Below, one piece after another: positions 25,301 to 37,135 of a stretch of 64,000 nt of DNA. The stretch is from Sciurus carolinensis (Eukaryota > Chordata > Mammalia > Rodentia > Sciuridae). How positions within the stretch are numbered: position 1 is the first letter of the stretch; the number at the start of each line of letters is the position of its first letter. Below the pieces are notes generated by a model. That model saw nothing but the letters and a program-made list of their open reading frames with translations. It was not told the DNA's origin and ran no database searches. Location of the stretch: contig NC_062213.1 of assembly GCF_902686445.1 (NCBI RefSeq), positions 6,631,241-6,695,240 on the forward strand, read 5' to 3'. The position numbers and the translations under genes are program-made.

Positions 25301-25655
25301 TAACTTTGCCAGGTCACATGCCAGATCTCTGACAGCACCTGCACACAGGCACGCGTGGCTCTCCTAAACCTGAAATCCTTCGCAGAACACGGGGCTAGGG
25401 TTGCACCTCCTTGCTTGCTGCCGATGGCACCGCCATTCTCACAGACGGCCTGCTGCGTGGGTGACATGGTGAGTCTACAGGGCTGTGCGTTTCCTGCACT
25501 TCATAGTCCAGGACAATGTGTCCCACTGACCCTGTTCACAAGCCTGATTTACTCCTTTCTAAGTGACAGGTAAACACACTCTAGCAAAGCCCTGACTTCT
25601 ATGTCTTGGTTAACCTACCTGCTCGAGCTTAGCTTCTTCGTGTAGAAGGTAATTA
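22384..25655. other. Unassigned sequence without a supported gene
   Basis: About 3.3 kb with no repeat named. It holds a GC-richer patch at 24540-24800 with open frames on both strands (99 and 96 codons). TTTTCAATAAGCCCCTGACT at about 24560 followed by GATGCCAAGAACCTGTACCG resembles the U5 side of some retroviral LTRs, but I see no matching LTR start. Confidence 0.5.
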
Positions 25656-25659
25656 TTGC

Positions 25660-25880
25660 AAATGTTTAAGAGTGTGCACTCTGAGCCATATCACCTATGT
25701 ACAAATCCTGTCTCTGCCATTTACTAGCTGAGGGACTCTGAGTAAGTCACTTAACCTACTGTGTCTCAGCTCTTCACTTCTAAACCGTGAATAGTTGAAG
25801 TGCCCATTTGCAGGGTCCTTGTAAGAGTTCAATGGGCTCATACAGGAAGCACTGTTAAAAGCATTAGCTATGTCCTGCTG
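25660..25880 (+). repeat. MIR SINE, fairly complete
   Basis: Sense MIR over most of its length: TTTAAGAGTGTGCACTCTGA, CTCTGCCATTTACTAGCTGA, GAGTAAGTCACTTAACCTAC, TCAGCTCTTCACTTCTAAAC, then GGGTCCTTGTAAGAGTTCAA. The best MIR in the window. Confidence 0.85.
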
Positions 25881-26249
25881 CTCCTGTGGTCTGGGGGTTG
25901 TTACTATAAAAACGAGAGATTATATGATGCTGGACACCATACCTACCATGAGCTACTGTAAGTAAAAAGTCCCGCCCTGTGCAGGGGCAGAGGCAGCAAA
26001 TGACCTTAGACACTGGTAGACCTTGTCTCTGGCAGCAGTGTGAGAATGAGCAGCAGTGTCCCCACCTCATCCTGTTGCTTGCTAGATCACCATCACCAAT
26101 AGAACAGGGTGAACTCATAGGAGTCGCTTAGTGTCTTACACACACCAAGTCTTCAGATGGCAAGAACCAAAACACAGCTAAGAGGGCAGAGCCTGCTCTC
26201 AGTGCTGAGTGTTTGCTAGCATTTCCTTTACACTTGGATATCACAAGCA

Positions 26250-26990
26250 ATGTGGTGATTTTTCTTTTTCTTTCATTTTATTTTTTGCATTCACTATCAG
26301 ATTGGGGGATGAATCATATACTTTATTCCTCTTACTATCTTTTATTATTGTTTTTATTGATTCCCTTTTTCCTAGCTTTCTGGGTTGGTAATTTAATCTA
26401 TGAACATTTATCCTTTCAGTTTTACTGATATAAGTATTTTTTTAAACCTATGAATTTTCCTATAATGACTATTTTACTAATATTCATAGATCCTGAAAAT
26501 GGTATTTTATTGTCTCTAAGTTTTATAAGTACCATTCTTAGTTAGTAATTAGGAAAGTTAATCTATATTTACTTATTTAATGTTTTATTACTTTCCAGAA
26601 TTTTGTGCAATGTGGTTAAAAGTTGTATTGTTTCTTACTTTGGAAGCTCAATGATGCTCTCTCTGTGATCTCATATATGAATGAGTATGATACAGGTTCC
26701 TTTGGGATGGTAAAAATGATCATGTACCATATTACCAGAGACTGAGTTTTTATACCATCCACACATTCAGCCTTTCAGATATTACTACTGTTTTTCTACC
26801 CTTTGTTTTGAAAGGAAAATGTTGCCCCTTTTTATGTCCTCTTATGTATCTCATAGTATTTACATTTTATAAATGTAGTTGCTGTGCTAATTGACACAGA
26901 AATATTTATAACTGTTTAACTTCATTTTGAGTTGTGACTTTAAGAACAAAAATAATGTGCATCTTTTCATAGTTTATGATTTGAATTTGA
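26250..26990 (-). mobile_element. Very old L1 ORF2 fragment, antisense
   Basis: AT-rich stretch with scattered antisense L1 ORF2 phrases, such as CCAGAATTTTGTGCAATGTG (about 26596), CAGCCTTTCAGATATTACTA (about 26769) and GAAATATTTATAACTGTTTA (about 26900). No frame survives. The call rests on the order of weak matches and could be wrong. Confidence 0.35.
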
Positions 26991-28167
26991 ATTTTTAGTT
27001 CTTGGGAATGTTAGTATGCTTGGAAAACTAAACCTGAGCAACAAGACTGCCAGGGAAGCTCAGGGGAGTAACTGCAAGGGACACCCTGGAGTTTTGCTTA
27101 AAGGCGGTGTGAAATCCCAGGCTGTTGCCACATTATCCAGATTTTCTGAATCTCCATTTTGAGAACAGTCTTCCAAAAGAGCAACCCTATCTGTACGATT
27201 TCCGAGGTGAGGAAAAGATATTTTTAAGTATCTGATGGGAAAAAAAAAATAAGTATGTATTTAAACAATGGGAAAAAAAACACCCCAAAACTTGAGATCA
27301 AATCTGTGCTGAACAAATTCTATCAGGTTTAAGGAAATAGGAAAAAAATAGTATCAAATTCAACGTAGTCTGTGGTTTTAATGATTGGTGGCACCATGCA
27401 GTATGAGAGGGTGTCCTCTTCCAAATACTTCATTAATTTTCATTAATGTCTTTGTCCCCTGTATCTAGGTCTGATATTTTACCCAGTCAGATTAATGTGT
27501 GCAACATTTTAATACCCCAGTTCAGAAAGAACACTTATATTCTGGATATCTGTCACGGTAGCATTCTTTCTGATGGGCACTTACATCTCAATAGGGAAGA
27601 GCAATATCCTCTGAAATTGTGCTCTAGAAATACAGACCAGGACTACACACTATATTCACTTGGGATGACATTACCCTTATCCAGTTTCAAACATGGTACT
27701 TGATCACCCTTGATTACCCAGCTATCAGCCCTAGTTCGCACTGTAAATTGAACACCCATCTTAGCAACTTGGGGCTATTTAAATTCTTGGGAATTCAGAC
27801 AGTGTGCCTGGAAACATAAGGTGCTATTTGTCTTTTTTGGCATGGGACATTACCTTCTTTTTCAGTACCAAAACCTTCAGTCAGTCCACAGGTCTTTCTT
27901 CCTCTATTCTGGTTTCTGTTACATTTTTCCATAGAAACAGATAATTGGCAATACACTAGAAATTGATGGCCTAAAACATGAATTTTCCTTTTTTAGGTTC
28001 CACAAGTCTCTCATAGCTAAAGGTCTGCCAAGTCGCTAAAAATATATTTTATGCCAGGTGAATCGTTTTCTACACTGGAATTATCTTCCATGGAAAATCT
28101 TGCTTTCCTTTAAATTCATACCTGAGAACACATGTACCCCAAAATGCGTGCATTTGACTTGGAAGGT
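26991..28167. other. Unassigned sequence without a supported gene
   Basis: No gene or repeat recognised. One 85-codon plus-strand frame (27446-27703) has no recognisable family. Confidence 0.5.
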
Positions 28168-28597
28168 AAATTAGTGTATTGCTGTGACCAAAATACCTGA
28201 CACAAAAAACTTAAAGGAGGAAAGATTTTGTTTTGGCTCATGGCTTTCAGAGGTTTCTATGGTAAGCTGACTCTGTTGCTTTGGGCTTGATGCAGAACAT
28301 CATGGCAGAGGGCAAGGAAGAAAGTCACTCAATTCAGGGAGGCAAGAGAGAGAAAGGGAGAGAGAAGGCCATAGACCAGATATAGTCCCTAAGATCACCT
28401 CCCAAGTGACCTACTTCCTCCAACTGTGCCCCATCTGCCTGCACTTTCTACTACCTCCCAATAGTCCATTCGGCTGTCAACGCATTCATCCACCAATAAG
28501 ATCAGAGCCCTCATGATCAATCGCTACTCTAAAAACCCACTTCTGAACATTGCTGAATTGGGGACCAAGCCTTCAACACTTCATATCCAAACCATGA
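28168..28597 (-). mobile_element. MaLR-type solo LTR, antisense
   Basis: Same family as the LTRs at 5.6-6.5 kb but reversed: TTGCTGTGACCAAAATACCT, then AGAACATCATGGCAGAGGGC, a GAGAGAAAGGGAGAGAGAAG stretch, ACCTACTTCCTCCAACTGTG, and CCAAGCCTTCAACACTTCAT close to the U3 start. The minus-strand poly(A)-signal region is worn (AGGAGGAAAGATTTTG). No internal retroviral sequence adjoins. Confidence 0.8.
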
Positions 28598-28789
28598 GAA
28601 ATGGGATATGATCATTCTCTTTCTGCAGTAATTCCTTGGTGGTAGGCATTGCAAGGGCCATCTTTCCATTATCAAGACCAGGGTCCCCTGCACATGTTTT
28701 AACCCAGTGTTGGATATAGTATATTTCAGAAACTGTACAATAACAAAAAAATTGACCTTAGACAAGTTTATAAAATTACAGATTTTACT

Positions 28790-29179
28790 TCAGACACCCC
28801 ACTGAGAGAAGCATGTAAACTCAGACCAGGAATTTCTCACACAGAAGTCACAACTCTCTTTCAATTTTTTCCCTTTTCTTTGCATTTCCAACTTTTCTCC
28901 CAAATCCTTGACAGTTCCCACCCTTTCCAATAGATTCAATGTGTGAAGAGAATGAAAAAAAAGATGCTGTAAATGCTGTCTTGTGAGTTGTTCCAACATT
29001 GCTTCCTCTGCGTGAGACGAGAGCCCCGCTTTTCCTTCTGGTCTCATGCAGCGATGCTTCTCTCCAATGGCCATAAACAACACTCCAGCAGATGTGAGGA
29101 ACAAGAGAATATCCAGGAGCGTTGCCGTGGCAACCGCAGCCATGGAAAGTCCTCTACACGGCCCTGCACCACCATCCAC
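28790..29179 (-). other. Open frame of 129 codons with one hydrophobic segment, gene status doubtful
   Basis: I do not recognise this product. From the second methionine (residue 13) the frame reads MAAVATATLLDILLFLTSAG and continues hydrophobic to about residue 38, as a signal anchor or single membrane segment would, followed by a charged, K- and E-rich tail with no known domain. It sits in a CpG-richer patch holding a consensus X-box and a CCAAT motif, which is why it is listed. Against it: three other open frames overlap it on the plus strand (28973-29467, 29046-29258, 29122-29454), there is no obvious splice donor after the hydrophobic part, and no polyadenylation signal close to the stop. 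A first exon of an unknown transcript, a decayed retrocopy, or chance are all possible. Confidence 0.2.
29121..29134. promoter_or_regulatory. Consensus RFX X-box
   Basis: GTTGCCGTGGCAAC is an inverted repeat with a 2-base centre and fits the X-box consensus (GTNRCC, 0-3 bases, RGYAAC) bound by RFX factors, best known from cilium-gene promoters. It lies in the most CpG-rich few hundred bases of this part of the window. A CCAAT box is at 29223-29227 (plus strand) beside GGGCCCGGCCCGGTG. Binding is inferred from the motif alone. Confidence 0.5.
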
Positions 29180-29619
29180 TCAGACATTCAGAGCATGCGC
29201 TCTCAGGAATGCAGAAAAAGAGCCAATGGGCCCGGCCCGGTGTGGTGGGAGAAAATGAGCCCCTGTATGGTGCGAGGAAAGGAGCCCAGAGTTGGGACTA
29301 TGAGCTCTTGTCGGAAATCCCACTTCTTGCCAAGGCTGGCTCAAGGCAGAATTATGAAGGGAGGCGTTTTCTTTCCTTTACTACAGTGGAGAGTTCACTC
29401 CTCAGTCTGGTGTTTAAGAGTTTTTGCAACCTTCAATTTTCAAATTATTTATGACTCATCTCAGTGATATAGCTGCTCAAATCAAAATAGTGCAAGTCCC
29501 TCTCCCCTGCAAATCTACAGATGCAGAAGTAGATATGGTTGTAGATACAGATGTAGATATATAATACATGCATCTCTAATATGTATTTACATTGCACTCT
29601 TTGCTTCCTTCTGTAAAAA

Positions 29620-29827
29620 TGTAGAAGGATAGTTGAGTGAAACAGACATTATTACCTCATGTACAGATATGAAGGCATGACCCATGTAATCCTACAATAT
29701 ATACAAGCAGAAAAATGAGAAATTATATTCCCACTTATGTATGATTTATCAAAATGCATAAGTGTATTCTATGGCCATATACAAATAATTAGAACAAATC
29801 TTATTTTTTTAATTAAAAATTTAAAAA
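29620..29827 (+). mobile_element. L1 3'-UTR fragment (5'-truncated)
   Basis: AGAAGGATAGTTGAGTGAAA, CAGACATTATTACCTCATGT, TGACCCATGTAATCCTACAA, CACTTATGTATGATTTATCA and an A/T-rich end. Same 3' UTR as the copies near 60.9 and 61.4 kb. Confidence 0.8.
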
Positions 29828-32335
29828 TATATACTATTTTAAGTAATGTAGCTCTTATAAAATTCACCCACCAAAATCATGGACAACTAATCTTCAATCT
29901 TTGAACTTCTATTTTATTAATGAAGTCTTCTTCCAACCACAATAAATGACAATTGCTTCTTGAAATGGGAAGGCAAAATCCCTGGTATCATCTCTCAACT
30001 TGGATCTTTAAAACGAGATGACCATGGATTTGTCTTCTCACATATAGAATGATGATAATAAATGCCTTAAAAAACAAATGCAATAATGCAGAGGAATTAA
30101 ATGTGTAAGCAATACAAGGCTGTCATCTGCTTATCATTTTTAACACCTATGTAACTTCTAAATTATTATGTTCATACTACTTTCATGCAAGTCTCAGCTG
30201 GCACATTATAGAAGTTAAATGAATGCAGACTATGGAATTCAGGGGAAGAAAAGACTGAGGAACTTGCATTAACACAACAGAATGATATGAAAGAAGGAAG
30301 ATTTGGAGGAAAACGCATACCTATATATTTTTCTCCATCATAGTTATACTTAAGTTTTATCTTCTCTCAATTAATCTGTGTCTTCCCCATAGCACACTCC
30401 ATAACTAGGAATTCCATTAAGAATTTAGGCAACCAGTAAGTCCATTTACTTAAAAAATTCCACTAGAAATACTTTTTAGACTTATCAAAACTGAAAAAAC
30501 ATAATCACAAATGCACATTGTCAGAGTGAGCTGAAATAATAGTCAGCCTTCTTTTCTGAACTGAAGTCTACTTGTGTCTCAAAATTCCCTTAGCTGCAAC
30601 CTCTCCTCCAGAAATGTTCCTGTGCTTTCCAAGATGATTCATCCTTTGTTTCCCCTTTCATATTGTTTCCAACTCTACAATTCATTTCTGCACACTATGA
30701 GGACATTTGCTTGCCAGTGTTTCCTCTGCTCCAACTATATCCATAACAACAGCACCAGCTCTCTGCATAGTCACTTGTCCTTGCATGAATGGGTCAAGGC
30801 ATGGCTAAAAAGTGAATGAATTAATCAAATCAAATGAATGTCACAATATGCAAGTGTCTGAAAAATGATGTGTCTAATTCATCCAGAAAACTTTGAGATT
30901 TGTAAAATCAACATAGTCATACAATTCCACATAATATTTTGTTTTATGGAACTTATATCCCAAGCTTTACTTACATGTATTTGAGTAGACTAGAGGTACA
31001 CCCATTTTCCATTTTCCTGATTTATAGTTACAAAGACCAACTTGTGTATTTCATTGCAGAACATCTAGTTAAGTGGGTCTTAATGTGCAGTCACCAAATT
31101 TAGCACAAGAAATAATCTAAAGGATTGTTCCATATAGGAAATAATATAAATAAAATGCATCCATGTTCTCTACAAAGGTACAAAAGTTCTTAACATATGT
31201 GGTTTTATTCGCACATAGTAGCTTCAAAACATTGATTTTCGACATGTAGATATGTTATTTATGTAATATTCAAATGAAGGAAATATTGAGGAGAATTAGC
31301 CTAATCCATATTTACCTGTTGAAGATAAATTTAGGCCCCAGGAGAGGAAAAAATGCTTTTGTACTTAGCTTCAGAAGGTAGAAAGTTAATGTATTCTTTT
31401 ATAACAGGACCACTGTCCTTTCATGTAATCCATGTAGGGATTTGCAGTCTGCTTTTGAAACATGGTATAATTTCCTCATCTCTACTTTCAAAAGTATAGC
31501 TTCAAATCAAATGTCATGAGAAGAATTATAGCATACGTGTCTTGTCTCCAACAAAGTGTTTTAAGGTAGTTTACTAATTTACTGGTAATTTATTCAAAGC
31601 TTTGGGCTTTTGAAGGGGTGAGCTGAGCTCAGGCAGAAGCTTGTGGATGCCAAGTCTAATGTCGTTTTTATAATTATATAATTCCCAAGATGACCTAGTG
31701 ATTTAATTAACTCATATTAAAAAAATATGGAGGTAGGAGTTGGAACCAGGGATGTCCACTTACTTTTAATTAAATTTCTGAAAGCAATGGGCCTTTATCA
31801 CTGAATGGCTGTTATCTGTGCCTTGTTGGTCTTAAATAAGGAACTTTTAGTATCTAATTTTATATTAATAGGAGAAAGCTTGACAATTTTTATATAGTAG
31901 TAATTACATAAATATATTTTTATCTGGCATTTAGAGACATCATTGATGCAGAACTCTTTAATAAGGAGAAAGCACTACTTTTATTTGAGAAGTAGTTCAG
32001 AACTACCATCACATTAATCCTCTAAGTATAATTAGTCATATGATGGAATAGAATCTGAACTGTGGTAATGAAGTAAGACTGGAAACCACTTATCAGAAAA
32101 AAATGACTATGGGAATATTTGTTGCTACACTTTGAATTACATTTATATTATAGTAAGTTGCAGAAGTCAAGGGAAGGCAAAAATATAGAGTCCTTATCTG
32201 TGCAGATGTTTGCAACGAAATACCAAGCCTATGACTTGAAGACTGAAAATGTCTGTCCTTACAGTTTAGAGGCCAAGAAGCCTCACATGAAGATGGAGTA
32301 GCAGCGTGGATTACTTGTAAGAGCTCTAATCCTGG
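29828..32335. other. Unassigned AT-rich sequence without a supported gene
   Basis: About 2.5 kb, AT-rich, no repeat recognised and only short frames (81 codons at most, 30574-30819, plus). Confidence 0.5.
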
Positions 32336-32339
32336 TGTG

Positions 32340-32524
32340 CAGAGGGTCACCTTCTCCCTCACTCTCTGGCATCTCTTCTTACAAGAACTCTAATCCCAAA
32401 AGATTAGGATCCCAACCTTCTTTCCTCATTTAACCCTAGAAGTTCAGCTCTAAAACAGTTGCATTTGGAGTTAGGGATTAATTATACAAATTTCAGGGGA
32501 CACAAATATTCAGTCTATATCAGT
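32340..32524 (-). mobile_element. MLT1/MST-like MaLR LTR remnant, antisense
   Basis: GGTCACCTTCTCCCTCACTC, CTTACAAGAACTCTAATCCC, ATCCCAACCTTCTTTCCTCA, TTGCATTTGGAGTTAGGGAT and AATTTCAGGGGACACAAATA are in the order of an antisense MLT1-type LTR. Only the U3 side remains. Confidence 0.6.
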
Positions 32525-33559
32525 AGAGAAGAACCTAATGGGGATTTAAAAAAAGAAGTAATAATTGCCCATTCACAAACATCAAGCAAAAACTAACATT
32601 AGCAGCATCATGGTTTTCAAATCTCATCTGAGTAAGTTAACTTCTGTGGAGAGCAGTGACTGAGATTGAGGGTCTCTGATGGCCTCCTGGCTGTGGCATG
32701 CCTGCTGCCTGGAAATGTTCCGATGCAAGGGCACAGGATGCTTAGCTGCTGTGTCAATGCCCTGCATGAGGAGGCTCTGTGCAAGAGTCCTATCAGCTCT
32801 GACGCTGATCACACAGCTCCTGGGAAGGAAGGAATTCTTATTTTAGACAACCACAATGTTTCACCAGCTCTGCTTCTTCTGCCTGCCTGGTTTCACAGTA
32901 ACTTTAAACAATGGACTTTCTTGAGAACTACACAAAACTCCTAACATTGCACTTTGCAACTGTGGATTTCAACTGTGGAAAAGTCACATAGATGTCCTAG
33001 TTTCGGTAACTTTCCTGAATATGAAGAATAATGGTTGCATAGTCTTTAACCTAATAAGGAGACATATATAAATAAAGATAGCTGGCGCAACTTTTCAGAT
33101 CTGTATCTGCATCCAAGAGCAGCCCTTCACCTGATCCCAGCTTTATCTTCAAAATCTGCATGTGTGAGTCTTTTATTTTCTAATCCCCTGTTGCCCCTCA
33201 CCAGAACTCACAAGTTTGGCTGCTCTGATTGCAGCAAACATCAAAATGCTGAAAGAATATTTTTTAAATGTTTACAAATATTGAAAAAAAACAATATTTT
33301 GAAAGGATTTGAAAGAAATTGGTCTGAACTGAAGAACTGAATTTTCGATGCTGACATTAGGGTGCTGATAATGAAACATCATTTCTTAGTGGTAGTATGC
33401 CCATAACAAGGTAACCACTCTAGGAACCCTGGGCCTCTGCCAGTTGAACATTTGAAAACTATTTCAATGACAAAAAATAATATACTTTGGCTGACTGCCA
33501 AGAAATCTCCTCCATTCATTGCTACAAAATTATAATTTATTTTTAATAGATTTGTAAGT

Positions 33560-33583
33560 GTTGTGCCTTCAACAAGGCACAAC
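33560..33583. repeat. Perfect inverted repeat, 10-bp arms, 4-base loop
   Basis: GTTGTGCCTT, loop CAAC, AAGGCACAAC. No T run follows it, so it is not a terminator-like element; a chance hairpin or the trace of a small repeat. Confidence 0.85.
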
Positions 33584-35439
33584 TTCTTGGGGATATATGA
33601 TCCTCTACCCTAATGTATTTTCCAGGGGACCTGTAACTTGGTTCTTGGTAAAATGTTCCCTAATTGAAGGCATCTTAGTGGATGGCAGTGGGTCCCCACA
33701 AATTCCTTGAGAACAGGGAGGACACTGTGGGACAGGTGCACAGCATCCTCCAGGTGAAGTAACAGTTCTCCATTCTCTCCACAGTTGGCAAGGTGAAGTT
33801 TTCCAAGAGAAGTGAGTCTACATAAATTCTGAATGGGGCCTGTGTCAAAGAGGTCAAGTTAGATCTCCTGAATTCATTCAGTATGCATGTTTAAGGCAGG
33901 TGGAAAGCAAACAAGAAACAGAATTCAGGAGTGAGTCTTTTACATGATTTTTTACATGATTTCCTGAGCTTGTGTAGCTTCTTCAGGTTTGGTATGTTTT
34001 ATATATAATACCAGTTTTACTTTCTTGCTTCATGGTAATTAATATATAATACGTGCAAAGACCAAGACTACAGAAACTCATGAGTTACTTGGGAGCAAGT
34101 CTATTTTATTTATGTAGCACCTCCAGGGCTCAGAAAAATGGTCTTAAATTAAGTAGGTATAAAAATAAAAGACTAATTTATTTAATTAGTTGATATATAC
34201 ATGGACTGTGTACAAAGCAAGTGAATGATTCAATAAATACTTGCTTTCTGGTGTAGGACAGAGAGAAGACAGCTGGAGACACTTCGACTTACTTTGAAGC
34301 CAGATTTCAGAGTGAAGCAATTGTGAAGGGCAGATGGGTATGTGGACTCAAGAAAAAGAGAATAGATGGCTAAATTCATGAAACCTGAGATGGGGAAGAA
34401 GAGGGCACGGGGAGGCGATCTGGGTTATACAATGAGTCCCAAGTGAATCCTACAGTACTCCCAACCAAGCTTTGAAAAATGGCGAATTAGATTCCTCAAG
34501 AATCAGATGAGACCACAGATAAAAATATCCTCTCCAACCAGGGGACTCCAGAAAATTGATTCTTGATTTTGAAAGTAAAGCAATTTTATTTGATTCAAAG
34601 GCATCTTCAGAGGGCAAGAAGAGTTTAATGTGTATACTGTGTGTATGAAGACTTTTCTAGGTCCAAGGAGCTCTCCTTTGGGTACTGTAACCTGGTTTAT
34701 CGTCCATAATCTGTAACACAAAGATAATGAAAGACGAACAATTGTCTGTTCAGAAAGCCCACAGGAATACCAGAATTTGACAGCCATGATAGATCTCAGT
34801 TAGTTTTTCCTGTGTAAAACCATCACAAATCATACGGCAGACAGCGTGTTGGTTAAAGAGACTACACATTGGAGTGATGGAGTTCCTCATTTATCTTCAT
34901 TGAAAGAACTCAGGCTGCACTCCAAGAGCATAAATCTGCTCCAATATATGATCCTCTACTCTAATGGATTTTCCAGTTTGATTAAAATGTCTTTGTTTTC
35001 TAGTTTGCACACTTTCCTGATTAGTCACTGAGACTTTCAACCCAATTCATGTTGCCAACATCTAGAAAAAGATAAGATGTTAATAAAATGAAGGATTTCG
35101 GACAATCCTAGCAGAAAGGGGGTTGGTGCTTTGAATGTGCATGACCCTTGCAGGGAGGAGCATGGAACTCAAATCCACTTCTGGCTCACCTTTGTGTTTC
35201 TGATGCCTCAATCAGGAGAAGTATCATTTCCTCCCAGACCATTTCCACAGACAGAGACAATCTGATTGATTTGAAAGCTTAATGTCAATTGGAAAAAATG
35301 TCAAATGGTATAGAGTGAGGAGAGGAGAAGTTTGCAGAGTCAGGCTGATAAAGAAATCAAGTTTTGAAATACAATTATGGCACAGGTCATCAACATATTT
35401 TAAAAATAGAGAATCTAAATTGTACTTAGTATAGATGTT

Positions 35440-35632
35440 GGAAGGGAAGATGAAAGAGAAAGCCAACCCTGAAGCGCAGGGAGGAAAGGAAGGAGTAAAG
35501 GAAAGAGGGAGGCTGGGGACACAGGGAAGGGAGGGGAAGAAGGGGGAGAAAGAGATGGGGAGGAAAAGAGAGGGAATGGAGAGAGGGTGGAGACAAGGAA
35601 AAGGGAGGGAAAGCGGAAGAGAGGTCCAGTCA
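35440..35632 (+). repeat. Purine-rich (GGAA/GAGG) tract
   Basis: About 190 bases almost wholly A and G on the plus strand (for example GGGAGGAAAGGAAGGAGTAA and GGGGAAGAAGGGGGAGAAAG). Irregular, not a clean tandem repeat. Such mirror-like purine tracts can form triplexes. Confidence 0.85.
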
Positions 35633-36159
35633 GCAATCTGAGGTGCACTGTGTGTTCGCCTTGTGCCGAGGGCGGGCTGTTCTCGGTGGTTCCTTGTACA
35701 AAATCCACTTTACTCCTGAATTCAACAGTGGATCTCGCTTCTTTATTTCTGCCTTGTATTTGAAAATTGTTTTCTTTCAAAGGAAAAATGAAAACGTTTC
35801 TCACACAGAAAACCAGTGAAAAGACCATCTGATTTCTGCACATGTGCAACGTGCTCCCTGTCGTCCCACTCCCCCCTTTCCTTATTTTTTCTCTTTTTTG
35901 TTCACTCCTGCGGGAGGAATGGATCACGAGATGCTGGAGGACTCTGGTGAGCAGCCCCGAGCTTCTCCCTGAGAGCCAGCTGCAGGCCGACCTCTGACTG
36001 CTCCGTCATTCTGGTCTTCATGGTGCTGGTTGCCACTTCCCCGCTGTCCTCTTCAGAGGACAAGCCTCCGCAGGGGAAGTGGCTCCCATTTCGCCTTCAC
36101 ATCTACTCCACTGTTATGTCCCCCGCCCATCCTGACCTCTCCCAACTGAGGTCAGAAGG

Positions 36160-36670
36160 CGAGGGCAGCCTCCTTTAGGAGAGGAAGCCTCCTGTCTGTC
36201 TCAAGCCTACCCCACTTCTCAGAATGTCACTTGCTCTCCCTTAAATGCCACTTCTCAAGGAAGTCACTAAAGACAACAAGCAAATAAAAGTTCCACCCAG
36301 GTTGCTCCTTAGGCTTCTCGCCCTCCTCACTCATTCCCACCCTGAACAAAAGCAGAAGACAGTAGGTTTCATGACCTCCTTTCAGTGTCTCCCTCCACCT
36401 TCTCTCTGTGGTCACCTGCACTCTGGCTTCTGTCACACCAGACCGTGAAACAGCCTCTGAGGTTAAGGAACAAGGGGAAACTCCACCTTCCTGCAGGTGA
36501 ATTCCACTGCCTTCTTCAAATCTTCAGCCTCACGTGATCCCAGTCATCTGACTCCACAGGCAACTGAACTTATCTTTAAATGTACTCTGTCACTTTCTTC
36601 TACTCTGCTACTTGGCTCTCCAGTTCTTTCCCCTGCTTCTGTAGCCTTTGTGTTAGAATTTCCTATCATG
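36160..36670 (+). repeat. L2 LINE remnant
   Basis: Pyrimidine-rich sequence with phrases in L2 order: TAAATGCCACTTCTCAAGGA (about 36242), TTTCATGACCTCCTTTCAGT (about 36368), GGCTTCTGTCACACCAGACC (about 36426) and TTATCTTTAAATGTACTCTG (about 36570). Very diverged; could include more than one old repeat. Confidence 0.35.
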
Positions 36671-36689
36671 TGTGTTTTTCATTGCAAAG

Positions 36690-37135
36690 GGTTTCGGTCA
36701 ATTTTTTCACTGCTGTGACCAAAAGACCTGACAAGAACAATATGAGAGGAGGAAAAGTTTATTTGTAGGCTCATGGTTTCAGAGGTCTCAGTCCATAGAT
36801 GGCTGACGCTTTTGCTCTGAGCCAGAGATGAGGCAGAACATCATGGTGGAAGGGTATGGTGGAAGAAAGCAGCTCAGGATATAACCAGGGAGCAGAGAAA
36901 GAGACAGACCTGCACTCACCAAGGACAAAATACAAATCCAAAAGTCATGCCTCCAGTGACCTGTCTCCTCTAGTCACACCCTACCTTCTATTGTTTCCAC
37001 CCAACTGAGCCATATCAGTGGATTAATTATCTGATGGGGTTACAACTGTCATCATCTAAACATTTCACCTAGGAGCCTTCTTTCATTGTCTCACCCATGA
37101 GCTTTTGGAGGACACTTCATATCCAGACCATAACA
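36690..37135 (-). mobile_element. MaLR-type solo LTR, antisense, complete
   Basis: From TTTCGGTCAATTTTTTCACT (revised U5 end) through CTGTGACCAAAAGACCTGAC, GAGGTCTCAGTCCATAGATG, AGAACATCATGGTGGAAGGG and AGTGACCTGTCTCCTCTAGT to GACACTTCATATCCAGACCA and TAACA at 37135, which is the complement of the TGTTATGG start. Same family as the LTRs at 5.8, 28.2 and 57.9 kb. No internal region adjoins. Confidence 0.85.

Larger units (their letters stand above)
32525..36155. other. Unassigned sequence without a supported gene
   Basis: No gene recognised. It holds a 10-bp perfect hairpin, two copies of a 33-base segment 1.35 kb apart and a purine-rich tract, listed separately. The 170-codon minus-strand frame at 35415-35927 is created by the purine tract and is not a gene. 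Confidence 0.5.

Noticed and set aside
28973..29467. 164-codon plus-strand open frame
   Set aside because: It overlaps other open frames on both strands in the same CpG-richer patch and shows no recognisable domain or codon signal.
35415..35927. 170-codon minus-strand open frame
   Set aside because: Over a third of it lies on the purine-rich tract (35440-35632), giving a low-complexity S/P/L protein. Such frames arise from composition. No domain.
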